Assembly: GCA_934432725.1 (NCBI GenBank)
Contig: CAKRZE010000008.1
Span: 41,691 to 105,690, forward strand
Origin: an uncultured Eubacteriales bacterium
Lineage (GTDB): Bacteria; Bacillota; Clostridia; Oscillospirales; CAG-272
Direction: 5' to 3'
Length of the DNA stretch: 64,000 bases
Shown: positions 43,340 through 52,319 of the stretch, in pieces
Position numbering within the stretch: the first letter of the stretch is position 1
How the letters are laid out: the number at the start of each line of letters is the position of its first letter
Notes under the pieces: generated by a model
Seen by the model: the letters and a program-made list of their open reading frames with translations, nothing else
Databases searched by the model: none
Told to the model about the DNA's origin: nothing
Program-made: the position numbers and the translations under genes

Positions 43340-44026
43340 ATGGCAGAAATTCGCGTGAACCCGACGCGGATGGAGCTGAAAAAGCTCCAGACGCGGCTTG
43401 CAACCTCGCGTCGCGGACATAAGCTGTTGAAGGACAAGCGCGACGAGCTGATGCGTCAGTTTCTGGAGGTTGTCCGGGAAAACAAAATATTGAGGCAGAC
43501 GGTTGAGGAAAAGCTTGCCAATGTGTATGGGGGCTTTGCTGCGGCTGCCGCAGTTTCCTCGCCGGCTATGCTGGAGGAAGCCCTGATGCTTCCGAAAACG
43601 GAGCTTTCCCTCAAGGTCAGCGAGAAAAACATGATGAGTGTTTCCGTGCCGCAGTTTTCGTTTGATGTGCTCGGAGAGGATTTCAGCGACAGCTATAATT
43701 ACGGCTATGCGTTTACCTCCGGGGAGCTGGACAGTGCGCTTGCGGCGCTTGCGGACGCGCTCCCGGACCTTGTAAGACTTGCGGAAAGCGAAAAAACGGC
43801 ACAGCTCCTCGCAGAGGAGATCGAACGGACGCGGCGGCGGGTCAATGCACTGGAGTATATCATGATTCCGCAGCTGGAGGAGGGCATCCGCAGGATCCGG
43901 ATGAAGCTGGATGAGAACGAGCGCGGCAACACCACACGTTTGATGAAGGTAAAGGACATGATGCTTGCGGCGCAGATTGAGGCAAACCGAGCGGCGGATG
44001 CCGAAGCCGAGAGCACGGAGGCGTGA
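43340..44026 (+). CDS. ntpD: V-type ATPase subunit D (central shaft)
   Basis: 228 residues. NPTRMELKKLQTRLATSRRGHKLLKDKRDELM is the family signature; the ends form a long antiparallel coiled coil. ATG 43340, 18 nt after ntpB. Last gene of the operon; a terminator follows. Confidence 0.97.
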   Translation: MAEIRVNPTRMELKKLQTRLATSRRGHKLLKDKRDELMRQFLEVVRENKILRQTVEEKLANVYGGFAAAAAVSSPAMLEEALMLPKTELSLKVSEKNMMSVSVPQFSFDVLGEDFSDSYNYGYAFTSGELDSALAALADALPDLVRLAESEKTAQLLAEEIERTRRRVNALEYIMIPQLEEGIRRIRMKLDENERGNTTRLMKVKDMMLAAQIEANRAADAEAESTEA

Positions 44027-44160
44027 AAAAACAGGCGCGGCATTTACTCTTCTGTCCGCTTTGGCGTTCGGTCAGCGTCAGAACGAGAAATCACGCGATT
44101 CTGACCGACCGCGCTGTTTCCCGACTGCATATTTGGTTCATTCAGAAGCTATAAAATGGA

Positions 44161-44198
44161 AAAAAGAGACGCCCTTATGACGCGTCTCTTTCTTTTTG
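44161..44198. terminator. Bidirectional terminator between V-ATPase operon and gpsA
   Basis: AAAGAGACGC pairs with GCGTCTCTTT, with T-runs on both strands. Confidence 0.88.
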
Positions 44199-44211
44199 TT
44201 TTTTCGGGTGT

Positions 44212-45183
44212 TCAGAATTCAGGCTTTTGCTCGCGCAGAAACAAGTCGCGCATTGCCTCTGTCGGCGGGTAATTTTCGAACAGAATCCGATAGACGGCGC
44301 TGCAGATCGGAAGCTCCACATGGTATTTCTCTCCCAGACGTACCAAAGCCTGCACCGTATAAACGCCCTCTGCCAGCTGAATATACGCTTCTCCGCGTAC
44401 AAACGCTTCTCCATAAGCGCGGTTGTGGCTGTAAGGGGAAAACACGGTCGCCTCATAGTCCCCCAGATGGCACAGACCGTATGCGGACAGCTCATTTCCG
44501 CCCATGGCGACAATCAGCCGTGCGACCTCCCGGGTGCCGCGGGACATCAGCGCTCCCTTCAGGGAGGAAAGGTGTTTGCCGTCCAGCATGCCGGCGGCAA
44601 TGCCGATCACATTCTTCGCGGCGGCGCCGATTTCATTCCCGATCATGTCGTTTCCGTAATAGAACCGGATCAGATCGCCCGAAAAAGCCCGGATTAGGTC
44701 TTCCTTGGCGTTCGGATCATCGCTGTCGATCACCATGCAGTTCATGATACCTCTGGTAAACTCCTGTACATGCCCGGGACCGAGCCAGATGGCGATCCTG
44801 TTCTGTTCTCCCACGTATTCCGCCGCGATTTCCGACAGCCGCTTGCCGGTGCTGATCTCAATTCCCTTCATACACAGGACAAAGGTTTTGCCGACCGGCT
44901 TTAATTCGTCCCGGAGCTGCCGCATCAGGGCGCGGAGTCCCTGTGAATCGATGGAAATCATGATGATGTCGGCGTCTGCCGCGCATTGTAGATCCTCGGA
45001 CAGCCGCACATTTTCCGGAAGTGTAAGCAATTCGTTGCGGCGTGTTTTCAGAAGCTGCTGCATATGACGGGAGCCGGAGCGGCCGTATAATGTGACTGTA
45101 TGCCCGAGGCGCGCCGCATACCATGCGAGGAAGCTGCCCCATCTGCCGCAGCCGATGACGGTGATTTTTTTTGCATTGATCAT
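44212..45183 (-). CDS. gpsA: NAD(P)H-dependent glycerol-3-phosphate dehydrogenase
   Basis: 323 residues. Makes sn-glycerol-3-phosphate for phospholipids. Rossmann motif VIGCGRWGSFLA near residue 9, CMKGIE about 107, GPGHVQEF, the catalytic Lys region GAAAKNVIGIAAG, and GDYEATVFSPYSHNR in the C-terminal domain. ATG 45183 is used because the protein then begins MINAKKITVIG. The frame stays open far upstream through a repeat array, but that part is not protein-like. Confidence 0.93.
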   Translation of the reverse strand: MINAKKITVIGCGRWGSFLAWYAARLGHTVTLYGRSGSRHMQQLLKTRRNELLTLPENVRLSEDLQCAADADIIMISIDSQGLRALMRQLRDELKPVGKTFVLCMKGIEISTGKRLSEIAAEYVGEQNRIAIWLGPGHVQEFTRGIMNCMVIDSDDPNAKEDLIRAFSGDLIRFYYGNDMIGNEIGAAAKNVIGIAAGMLDGKHLSSLKGALMSRGTREVARLIVAMGGNELSAYGLCHLGDYEATVFSPYSHNRAYGEAFVRGEAYIQLAEGVYTVQALVRLGEKYHVELPICSAVYRILFENYPPTEAMRDLFLREQKPEF

Positions 45184-45314
45184 GTTATGCCTTTGCCTAT
45201 GGCTTTCACTTGGTGAAAGCCGACGTTCGCTTGGTGAAAGCCGGCTTTCGCTTGGTGAAAGCCACCTTTCGCTTGGCGAAAGCCTTCCTTCATCCGGTGA
45301 AAGCTTCCTTTCGC
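45184..45314 (-). repeat. 21-bp tandem hairpin array in the gpsA leader
   Basis: Five units at 45209, 45230, 45251, 45272 and 45293, each close to CTTGGTGAAAGCC…TTCG, plus a partial unit. On the gpsA strand the array starts with GAAAGGA (45306-45312) and ends with a perfect 9-bp hairpin GGCTTTCAC/GTGAAAGCC (45201-45221), then 17 nt to the ATG. It is the SD-hairpin element with its hairpin multiplied. Confidence 0.85.
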
Positions 45315-45967
45315 GTGGAATATCGTGAAGTGGTTTGCCGGACATCGCCTGAAAACCGGAAAAAGCATCGAACGCAGGGTATCCGGTGTGCAGCCGACGG
45401 ACCGGAGGACGGAAATTGCGGTTCCGGACTTCTCCGGAGCATGCGGAAGGGCGCTTGTGTGCGCTGTGGGAGGACTGCCGCCCGGCGGAACATCCGTGAG
45501 CGAAGCCGGATGCTGCCTCACCGCTCCTGAAGAAGCCGGAAACAGCGCGGCGGGTGTTGGCTGCTGAGGCTGCATGGGAGCCGACATGCATTGCCGTGAA
45601 TTCCCTCTGCCGACCGCTCTTTCGGGAAAACAGGAGACGGAACGGGGGGCAGAGCAGTACAAGCCGGCTGCCGGGGAGTGGCATTTCCATCTGATGCACC
45701 CGTTTTGCTGTCCTGTCCAAAGTCCGGGAATGGGAAGAACCGGGGGTGAAACGGCGGCGGAGCCTGTTGCTGTCAGAGCAATGTGAGGTCAAAACGCCTT
45801 GGGTCCGATGCTTCCTTCCCGCCTGTCGTTTTTCCGAAAGAAGCCCGGAAAGGAACCGGAAGGCGCTGTGCGGCAGCTGTCTTTGAGATTTCCGCAGATT
45901 CCTCCTCTGCGGAAATGACAGCTTGCCTGAGAGGAGAGCTGCCGTTTTGGGGGCGATGACCTGTATA
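45315..45967. other. Gap with no recognisable gene
   Basis: About 650 GC-rich bases between gpsA and lepA, both transcribed leftward. I see no promoter, RNA or coding region that I can support. Confidence 0.4.
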
Positions 45968-47782
45968 TCAGGCGTCGTCGTCCATCTTGAGGACTGCCAT
46001 GAATGCCTCGGGGGAGATTTCCACCGATCCGAGCTGCCGCATCTTCTTCTTGCCTTCCTTTTGCTTTTCCAGCAGCTTTTTCTTTCTTGTGATGTCGCCG
46101 CCGTAGCATTTGGCAAGGACGTCCTTGCGCAGCGCCTTGACGGTTTCCCGTGCGATCACTTTTCCTCCGATTGCCGCCTGAATCGGCACTTCAAACAGCT
46201 GACGCGGAATATTTTCCTTCAGCTTTTCCGCAATTCGTCTGCCCCGCGCATACGCCCGTTCCTCATGTACGATAAAGGACAGGGCATCCACGATCTCGCC
46301 GTTGAGCAGAAAGTCCAGCTTGACCAGACGGCTCGGCATATAGCCCTTGATTTCATAGTCCAGGGAGGCATAGCCGCGGGAACGGCTCTTCAGCGAATCG
46401 AAAAAGTCATAAATGACCTCGTTCAGAGGCAGCTCATAATGCAGCTCCGTCCGTGCGGTGTCCAGATATTTCATGTCGATAAATACACCGCGGCGATCCT
46501 GACAAAGCTCCATGATGCCGCCGACAAACTCCACAGGCGTGATGATATTTGCCTTGATAAACGGCTCATATGCCTGCTGGATGGTGTCCGGCACCGGGTA
46601 GTTGGAGGGGTTGTCGATATAGACGGTCTCGCCGCTTTTCATGTCCAGCTTATAAACAACGCTGGGCGCCGTTGTGATCAGGTCCAGATTGAATTCCCGC
46701 TCCAGACGTTCCTGCACCACATCCATATGGAGCAGTCCGAGAAATCCGCAGCGGAATCCGAAGCCGAGTGCGGCGGAGGTTTCCGGTTCGAACGAGAGCG
46801 CGGCATCGTTCAGCTGCAGCTTTTCCAATGCGTCCCTCAGATCGCCGTAGCGCGCGCCGTCTGCCGGATATATTCCGGAGAAGACCATGGGCAGAGCCTT
46901 TTTGAAGCCGGGCAGCGGCTCCTCCACGCCGTTTTCCGCCGAGGTGACCGTATCTCCGACCCGCGTGTCGGTGACGGTCTTGATGCTTGCGGTCAGATAG
47001 CCGACGTCTCCGGCAGTCAGGTACTCCTGCGGCTTCCTGCCGAACGGAGCCATTTTTCCGACCTCCGCAACCTCATACACAACGCCGGTATGCATCATCC
47101 TGATGCGGTCACCGGGGCGGACGGTTCCGTCCTTGACCCGGATGTAGACGACCACGCCGAGATATGCATCGTAACAGGAATCGAAGATCAGGCATTTCAG
47201 CTTTCCGTCCGGATCGCCCGCCGGCGCCGGGATCTGATGAACGACAGCCTCCAGCACCTGACCGATGTTCTGTCCGGTTTTTGCGGAAACCGCCGGGCAG
47301 CCGTCTGCCGGAATGCCGATGATGTCCTCGATTTCCTTCCGGGCGCCTTCTATGTCTGCGGAGGCAAGGTCGATCTTATTGATGACCGGCACGATCTCCA
47401 GATTGGCGTCGATGGCAAGGTAGGCGTTTGCCAGCGTCTGCGCCTCAATTCCCTGTGTTGCATCGACGATCAGGAGCGCCCCCTCGCATGCCTCAAGCGA
47501 GCGGGACACCTCATAATTGAAATCGACGTGTCCGGGCGTGTCGATCAGGTTGAACTGATACCGTTCTCCGTCCTCTGCAAGATACTCCAGATTGACCGCG
47601 CGTGCTTTGATGGTGATGCCGCGCTCACGCTCCAGCTCCATGTCGTCCAGAAGCTGCTCCTCCATGTCACGGACGGCGACCGTATGTGTGTTTTCCAGAA
47701 TGCGGTCGGCAAGCGTTGACTTTCCATGGTCAATGTGCGCGATGATGCAGAAATTTCTGATGTTCTTTCGATTTTCCGACAT
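45968..47782 (-). CDS. lepA: Elongation factor 4 (LepA)
   Basis: 604-residue ribosomal GTPase that back-translocates stalled ribosomes. G motifs: AHIDHGKSTLADR, DTPGHVDF, NKIDLASAD. The LepA-only C-terminal domain is present (GGKVIARETVKALRKDVLAKCYGGDITRKKKLLEKQ), ending EAFMAVLKMDDDA. ATG 47782 is 9 nt after GAAAGG. Confidence 0.98.
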   Translation of the reverse strand: MSENRKNIRNFCIIAHIDHGKSTLADRILENTHTVAVRDMEEQLLDDMELERERGITIKARAVNLEYLAEDGERYQFNLIDTPGHVDFNYEVSRSLEACEGALLIVDATQGIEAQTLANAYLAIDANLEIVPVINKIDLASADIEGARKEIEDIIGIPADGCPAVSAKTGQNIGQVLEAVVHQIPAPAGDPDGKLKCLIFDSCYDAYLGVVVYIRVKDGTVRPGDRIRMMHTGVVYEVAEVGKMAPFGRKPQEYLTAGDVGYLTASIKTVTDTRVGDTVTSAENGVEEPLPGFKKALPMVFSGIYPADGARYGDLRDALEKLQLNDAALSFEPETSAALGFGFRCGFLGLLHMDVVQERLEREFNLDLITTAPSVVYKLDMKSGETVYIDNPSNYPVPDTIQQAYEPFIKANIITPVEFVGGIMELCQDRRGVFIDMKYLDTARTELHYELPLNEVIYDFFDSLKSRSRGYASLDYEIKGYMPSRLVKLDFLLNGEIVDALSFIVHEERAYARGRRIAEKLKENIPRQLFEVPIQAAIGGKVIARETVKALRKDVLAKCYGGDITRKKKLLEKQKEGKKKMRQLGSVEISPEAFMAVLKMDDDA

Positions 47783-47824
47783 ATGTTAAAACCTTTCTGA
47801 TCGGGGTATAGTAAATCGCCGGGG

Positions 47825-48415
47825 TCAAAGCAGAGGGTCCGCGCCTGCCTCCCGCAAAAGCGCATCCAGCCTTGCAAGCGGAAGTCCGACAACGTTGAAA
47901 TAGTCCCCCCGGATGCTTTCCACAAGCACGCCGCCATAGCCCTGAATTCCGTAAGCGCCCGCCTTGTCTGACGGCTCGTTTGTCCGGATATAGCGCAGGA
48001 TTGTGTCGCTGTCAAGCTTTCGGAACCGGACATGGGTGGTTTCAACGGCAAAAAACCGTTTGCCTGCATAGCGGACACAGACGCCGGTGTGAACCGCATG
48101 CTCCCTTCCGGACAGCCGGGAGAGCATATCCGCAGCGTCCTCCGGATCCCGCGGCTTTCCGAGCGCTTTTCCGTCAAGCTCAACCAGAGTATCCGCCGCA
48201 ATCAGCGGAATATGCAAGGGGAGTCGTCCGGACTGCGCTGCTGCGGCGTCCGCTTTGGCGCATGCAAGGATGCCGGTCAGTACGGCAGGAGAGTCCGCGG
48301 CGTAGGCATGCTCGTCAATCGCAGCCGGGCAGGGAATCACCTCCGGAATGAACCGGGAGAGGAGCTCAATCCTGCGCGGGGACTGCGATGCGAGGTAGAT
48401 CCTGCGCCCGCTCAT
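47825..48415 (-). CDS. maf: Maf-type nucleoside triphosphate pyrophosphatase
   Basis: 196 residues. YLASQSPRRIELLSRF at the N-terminus, AADTLVELDGKALGKPRD with catalytic Asp, SGREHAVHTGVCV, and YGIQGYGGVLVESIRGDYFNVVGLP at the end are Maf hallmarks. Hydrolyses noncanonical NTPs and is linked to septation control. ATG overlaps the stop of the DUF4321 gene by 4 nt. Confidence 0.96.
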   Translation of the reverse strand: MSGRRIYLASQSPRRIELLSRFIPEVIPCPAAIDEHAYAADSPAVLTGILACAKADAAAAQSGRLPLHIPLIAADTLVELDGKALGKPRDPEDAADMLSRLSGREHAVHTGVCVRYAGKRFFAVETTHVRFRKLDSDTILRYIRTNEPSDKAGAYGIQGYGGVLVESIRGDYFNVVGLPLARLDALLREAGADPLL

Positions 48416-48666
48416 CGGTCATACAGCCGCAGTCCGACGGCGAGAAACAGGGAGAGGAACAGAATGACCGAAATATTCAGGTTGACGGTCAGACCGAAGG
48501 TGAGCCGCAGGACCGCAAGGTCCAGCACAAACGGCTGGGTCAGTCCGAAGTCAAGTCCGAAGGACAGCCAGCTCAGAAAGCCGATATTTTTTGTCAGGGC
48601 TGCGACAAGAGAGCCGACAAGAATTCCGGCGCAAATTAAAAAAAGCACATACAAAGACCGTTTCAT
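48412..48666 (-). CDS. DUF4321 membrane protein
   Basis: 84 residues, two helices: KRSLYVLFLICAGILVGSLV and SVILFLSLFLAVGLRLY, joined by WLSFGLDFGLTQPFVLDLAV. Size, hydrophobic pattern and position next to maf fit DUF4321, a family of unknown role. ATG 48666 has no adjacent SD; the site lies behind a hairpin. Confidence 0.8.
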   Translation of the reverse strand: MKRSLYVLFLICAGILVGSLVAALTKNIGFLSWLSFGLDFGLTQPFVLDLAVLRLTFGLTVNLNISVILFLSLFLAVGLRLYDR

Positions 48667-48702
48667 GACAGTAGACAAAGCCCGGGTCCGGGCGTCCTTT
48701 CC
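48667..48702 (-). promoter_or_regulatory. Stem-loop between Shine-Dalgarno and start of the DUF4321 gene
   Basis: Minus strand: GGAAAGGA (48695-48702), one base, hairpin GCCCGG/CCGGGC (48680-48693, tight loop), 13 nt, ATG 48666. Confidence 0.65.
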
Positions 48703-48845
48703 GTGATTCGGGGAATCCTGCCGGTTTGGGCAGGTCAGGCACATGGGAAAGCGCTGCAGAGGCGGCACACCGGGCGGGGGTGCCGCCGAAATGGGGGCGC
48801 TTTCCTTTGGCGGCATGCAGAGCCGCCTGCGGGGCAAGGCGCCGG

Positions 48846-49295
48846 TTATGCCTTGCCGGTGGAGCCGAAGCCTCCGGCTCCGCGTTCCGTTTCGTCAAGC
48901 ACGTCTGTCTCGGAAAACAGCGCGTGCAGGACAGGAGCAAACATCAGCTGGGCAATTCTGTCTCCCGGCTGTACGGTATACGGCTCCGAGCCGTGATTGA
49001 CAAGCGCGACCTTGATCTCGCCGCGGTAATCGCTGTCAACAACACCGACGGAATTGGCAAGCGTCACGCCGAATTTGGTGCCGAGTCCGCTTCTGCCGAA
49101 GATCAGGGCAACCACACTGTCGCTTTCCGGCGCGATTGCGACTCCTGTCGGGACGGCAAAGCGTTCGCCGGGGGCAAGTGTGACCGGCGCATCCAGAGCC
49201 GCATACAGATCCGCAGCTGCGGAGCCGGGGGTGGCATAGTGCGGAGCATGCGCATCGGGGCGCAGCTTTTTCAGCTTGACGGAGAGAGAATTCAT
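48846..49295 (-). CDS. dut: dUTP diphosphatase
   Basis: 149 residues, trimeric dUTPase. Motif order: SAAADLYAALD, GRSGLGTKFGVTLANSVGVVDSDYRGEI with catalytic Asp, GDRIAQLMF and ERGAGGFGSTG at the end. ATG 49295 gives MNSLSVKLKKL; a second in-frame ATG at 49307 lies at the base of the hairpin. Keeps dUTP low for DNA synthesis. Confidence 0.97.
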   Translation of the reverse strand: MNSLSVKLKKLRPDAHAPHYATPGSAAADLYAALDAPVTLAPGERFAVPTGVAIAPESDSVVALIFGRSGLGTKFGVTLANSVGVVDSDYRGEIKVALVNHGSEPYTVQPGDRIAQLMFAPVLHALFSETDVLDETERGAGGFGSTGKA

Positions 49296-49336
49296 ATCAT
49301 ATACCATCGCTTTCGCGGAAACGAAGGCGTCCTTTC
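49296..49336 (-). promoter_or_regulatory. Stem-loop between Shine-Dalgarno and start of dut
   Basis: Minus strand: GAAAGGA (49330-49336), hairpin CGCCTTCG/CGAAAGCG (49308-49329, 8 pairs including one G-T, 6-nt loop), 12 nt, ATG 49295. Its layout is base-for-base the same as thiI. Confidence 0.8.
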
Positions 49337-49641
49337 TTACAAAAATGCGGGAGGAGGCTGTGAAACAGGACCGGTTCCCGCCGGCAGAATGTCTGCCGCT
49401 GTACGGTGCCGGTGCGGACGGCTTTTTTCGGCAGGCGGAAAAGCCGGGCAATGCCGGACCGCATGCCTTGGGAGATCTCCTCTTTGCCGGGCAGATCGGC
49501 ACGCGGAGGGGGAAGCGCGAAGAAATCTCTGCCCTGCGGCATATCCGCCTGACGGGAATTGCAAAGGGAAGGCACGGCTCAGAGCCGGGCGTTCGGAATG
49601 CTTGAGACGGGCGGTGAGCGCCGCGCAGGGGAAGCCGTTTG
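49337..49641. other. Gap with no recognisable gene
   Basis: GC-rich sequence upstream of the dut leader and downstream of the U32 gene; nothing identified. Confidence 0.4.
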
Positions 49642-51387
49642 TCACTTCATCCGCCGGATGCTGTCCTTCGGAATGACTCTGTTGCGGTAGGCAAACGCGA
49701 TGCGGAGCACCTCGTTTCTGTCCTCTGTGGTGAAGATAAAGTGCCGTTCTTCAATCCCCGCCGCATCCAGTCTGTCGGTCTGATCTCCCATATAGATGGG
49801 GACGCTGTTGCACAAAACGTCCCGTTTTCCCTCGCGTAAAATCGGAAAACGTGCGTTTTTGCGGTCCCGGAGCTCCGGCTTCCCGACCGGCTTTTCCAGA
49901 AACATCAAGGGAAGCCGCCCGTAGACAACGGCGCCCTTCAGGACGCCCTCCTCCGGGACAATGTCCCGTATCTGCGGCAGAATGAGCTCCGGAGACAGCA
50001 GAATGCTCTCCGGCTTTGCGGCAGTCAGACTGCTCCACAGACGGCAGGAGAAGGTGTTGAATACATTCAGCCGGAAGTCTCCGTGCGGCGTCATGCCGAA
50101 TTCCTCCGCCAGCTGCATTTGACCGGGACCTGACAGCAAAAGCTGCGTGGCGCCGTGTGCTGCGGCAAACTCCAGCCTGCGCCGGATGACGTCCAGCTCG
50201 GAATCAAAAATGACCGGAGGGAGGAAAACTCCGTCCGCGCGTCCGGGCGCAAATGCATCGGGAGGCAGATAGATGTGCGCAAAATCGGTTGTTTCCGGAA
50301 TGGAATCGGCACGGTAAAAGCGTGCGGTCGAGATCGGACGCTGCGCCGCTTTTTTGGGCGGGAAGGGGAGCTTGTCCGGGAGAGCGGGAGCTGTGCGCTC
50401 CGAGGGTGGGATTGGAGGGAGCGCCCGTGCACTCCGTGCGGAAGCGGGGACAGAGCCGGCGCCGCGCGCTTCGTCCCGGTCTGTTTCCGACCGGACACCG
50501 AGCATGGAGCCTCCGATTTTTCCGGTATAGTATCCGTCCGTGAAGCCTCCGCGGGAAAACAGTCCGGCAAGCTCCTTTTGCTCGGCAGGGGACGCGGCAC
50601 GGTTTTCATCCAGAAGACGGCGGTATATACGGGTGACGCCGTAAACATACGCCGGAGATTTCATTCTGCCTTCGATTTTCAGAGATGCGACCCCGGATTG
50701 AATCAAAGCCGGAACATGCCCTGCCAGGCACATGTCGCGCAGACTGAGCGGATAACCTCCGCTGTAAGGAAGACGGCAGGGCTGGGCACAGGCACCGCGG
50801 TTGCCGCTCCTCCCGCCCATGACGGCGCTGAGCATGCACTGACCGGAGCAGGATACGCAGATGGCGCCGTGAATGAACATTTCGATTTCAATCGGAGACG
50901 CCTTGACAAGGGCTTCGATGTCCCGGGCACACATTTCCCGTCCGCAGACCATTCGGGAAAAGCCGAGCGTTTGCAGCATACGGGCTGCCTCGGCACTGTG
51001 ACCGGTCATCTGCGTGCTGGCATGGAGCTCCAGCTGCGGAATATGGGTGCGGATCAGGGAGGATAAACCCATATCCGCAAGAATCAGCGCATCTGCACCG
51101 CTTTCATACAGAAACGCGGCATATTCCAGCGCTTCCTTCAGCTCACGGTCCAGAATCTGGGTGTTGAGCGTGATATATGCCCGCACGCCTGCCGAATGAC
51201 AGTCCCGGATGGCGTCCGGAAGCTGCTCCCGCTGAAAGTTTTTCGCGTGCATTCTTGCATTGTGCATGGTCCCGCCGAAATAGACGGCATCGGCTCCCGC
51301 TCTCAGCGCAGCATCCAGCGCCTCCCGCGAGCCGCAGGGAGAGAGCAGCTCCGGAAGCCTTGGCGCAGTCCTGTCAGCTGTGTGCAT
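49642..51387 (-). CDS. Peptidase U32-family protein (TrhP/YrrO-like)
   Basis: 581 residues. LPELLSPCGSREALDAALRAGADAVYFGG opens the U32 domain; ELHASTQM and CGREMCARDIEAL follow. A Cys cluster (CVSCSGQCMLSAVMGGRSGN, GACAQPCR, about 175-205) should hold an Fe-S centre. In Bacteria such proteins take part in 5-hydroxyuridine formation in tRNA; peptidase activity is not implied. A Pro/Ala/Arg-rich insertion of about 55 residues lies near 295-350. The ATG overlaps the zapA end by 14 nt. Confidence 0.88.
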   Translation of the reverse strand: MHTADRTAPRLPELLSPCGSREALDAALRAGADAVYFGGTMHNARMHAKNFQREQLPDAIRDCHSAGVRAYITLNTQILDRELKEALEYAAFLYESGADALILADMGLSSLIRTHIPQLELHASTQMTGHSAEAARMLQTLGFSRMVCGREMCARDIEALVKASPIEIEMFIHGAICVSCSGQCMLSAVMGGRSGNRGACAQPCRLPYSGGYPLSLRDMCLAGHVPALIQSGVASLKIEGRMKSPAYVYGVTRIYRRLLDENRAASPAEQKELAGLFSRGGFTDGYYTGKIGGSMLGVRSETDRDEARGAGSVPASARSARALPPIPPSERTAPALPDKLPFPPKKAAQRPISTARFYRADSIPETTDFAHIYLPPDAFAPGRADGVFLPPVIFDSELDVIRRRLEFAAAHGATQLLLSGPGQMQLAEEFGMTPHGDFRLNVFNTFSCRLWSSLTAAKPESILLSPELILPQIRDIVPEEGVLKGAVVYGRLPLMFLEKPVGKPELRDRKNARFPILREGKRDVLCNSVPIYMGDQTDRLDAAGIEERHFIFTTEDRNEVLRIAFAYRNRVIPKDSIRRMK

Positions 51388-51670
51388 CGGTATCCGGATC
51401 CTTTGCGGCGAGCTTTGCAAGCTGCTCCTTCAGCCTGTCGATTTCCTGCTTCTGCGCATTGATTTTCTGCGCATACTTGACGTTTTCGTCAAGCAGGGAG
51501 AGACTGCAAAAGAGCATTGCCTCCACAACCGAAATGTTTTTTTTCGGACCCTGCGCCGCACGGATCCGCTCGTCCACTGCCTTTGCCAGCCCCTTGGTAT
51601 ATTCCGGACTTTCCTCGGAGAAGACATTCAGTTCGATGTCTGCGATTGTGACGGTATATTTCTGTTTCAT
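51374..51670 (-). CDS. zapA: Cell-division protein ZapA
   Basis: 98 residues: N-terminal beta-hairpin YTVTIADIELNVFSEESPEY and C-terminal coiled coil DENVKYAQKINAQKQEIDRL. Crosslinks FtsZ filaments. Overlaps the U32 gene, the same neighbour order as in other Clostridia. ATG 51670 lies behind an SD-hairpin leader. Confidence 0.9.
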   Translation of the reverse strand: MKQKYTVTIADIELNVFSEESPEYTKGLAKAVDERIRAAQGPKKNISVVEAMLFCSLSLLDENVKYAQKINAQKQEIDRLKEQLAKLAAKDPDTDAHS

Positions 51671-51711
51671 GATGGCACCATCTGCTTTCGCCGGGGCGAA
51701 AGCGTCCTTTC
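51671..51711 (-). promoter_or_regulatory. Stem-loop between Shine-Dalgarno and start of zapA
   Basis: Minus strand: GAAAGGA (51705-51711), one base, hairpin GCTTTCGCC/GGCGAAAGC (51684-51703, perfect), 13 nt, ATG 51670. Confidence 0.82.
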
Positions 51712-52189
51712 TGCGGATTTGAAATATGAAAATCGGATCGGGATGTTTTGGTGACCGATGAGGAACGGATATGCGCTCCTGCTTCTGCCGCAGGAAAGCG
51801 GACGGCAGAGAAGCCCACGGAACGGGATGCTCTGACAAGACTGAAGCGTGCGGAGGTGTTGTCCGGAGCCGGCAGCTGTCCGCCGCCCGGGGATGCCCTC
51901 CGTTTTCGGCGCGCGGAGGCGGCTCGCAAATCTTTCGCACGGGCGATTTCCGGAGCGTACTCCGGCAAGAAAGGCCTGCGGAAGCACTGCCCTGCCGGAG
52001 GCTTTTGCTCCGGAGCATGTCTGGGGGATGGTGCCGGCCGGAGCCTTTGCGCTCTGCGTATCGGCTTCCTGTTTCCTCCGGCTTTTGAAGCAGCCGGAAT
52101 CGGCGCAGTCCGTCATGGCGGATGCCGCGCCTCTGTGAGGTGTGCCGGAATGCCGCGGATACAAATCGCATTTTTTCGAAAAAACCTTC
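51712..52189. other. Gap with no recognisable gene
   Basis: Divergent region between zapA and the GH2 gene; only the GH2 promoter at its right end is identifiable. Confidence 0.4.
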
Positions 52190-52218
52190 TTGCATTTTTC
52201 CTGCATATCCGATATAAT
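52190..52218 (+). promoter_or_regulatory. Promoter of the GH2 gene
   Basis: TTGCAT (52190-52195), 17-bp spacer, TATAAT (52213-52218). The following AT-rich leader is about 95 nt. Confidence 0.82.
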
Positions 52219-52319
52219 GCTATTATAGTATATTTCGTTCGTAATTGAAATAGTTTTCCGTAAATTTTTTGTTTTTTATGGCGCGTCCCTGAAAAACGGT
52301 CCGAAAGGAAGTGCATATT

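Noticed and set aside
45184..45314. CRISPR or protein-repeat interpretation of the 21-bp array
   Set aside because: No spacers; although open in frame with gpsA, the LSPSE-type heptads precede a complete GpsA and have no relatives.
44212..46116. GpsA extended upstream to a 634-residue protein
   Set aside because: The added part crosses the hairpin array and the lepA 3' end; GpsA begins properly at 45183.
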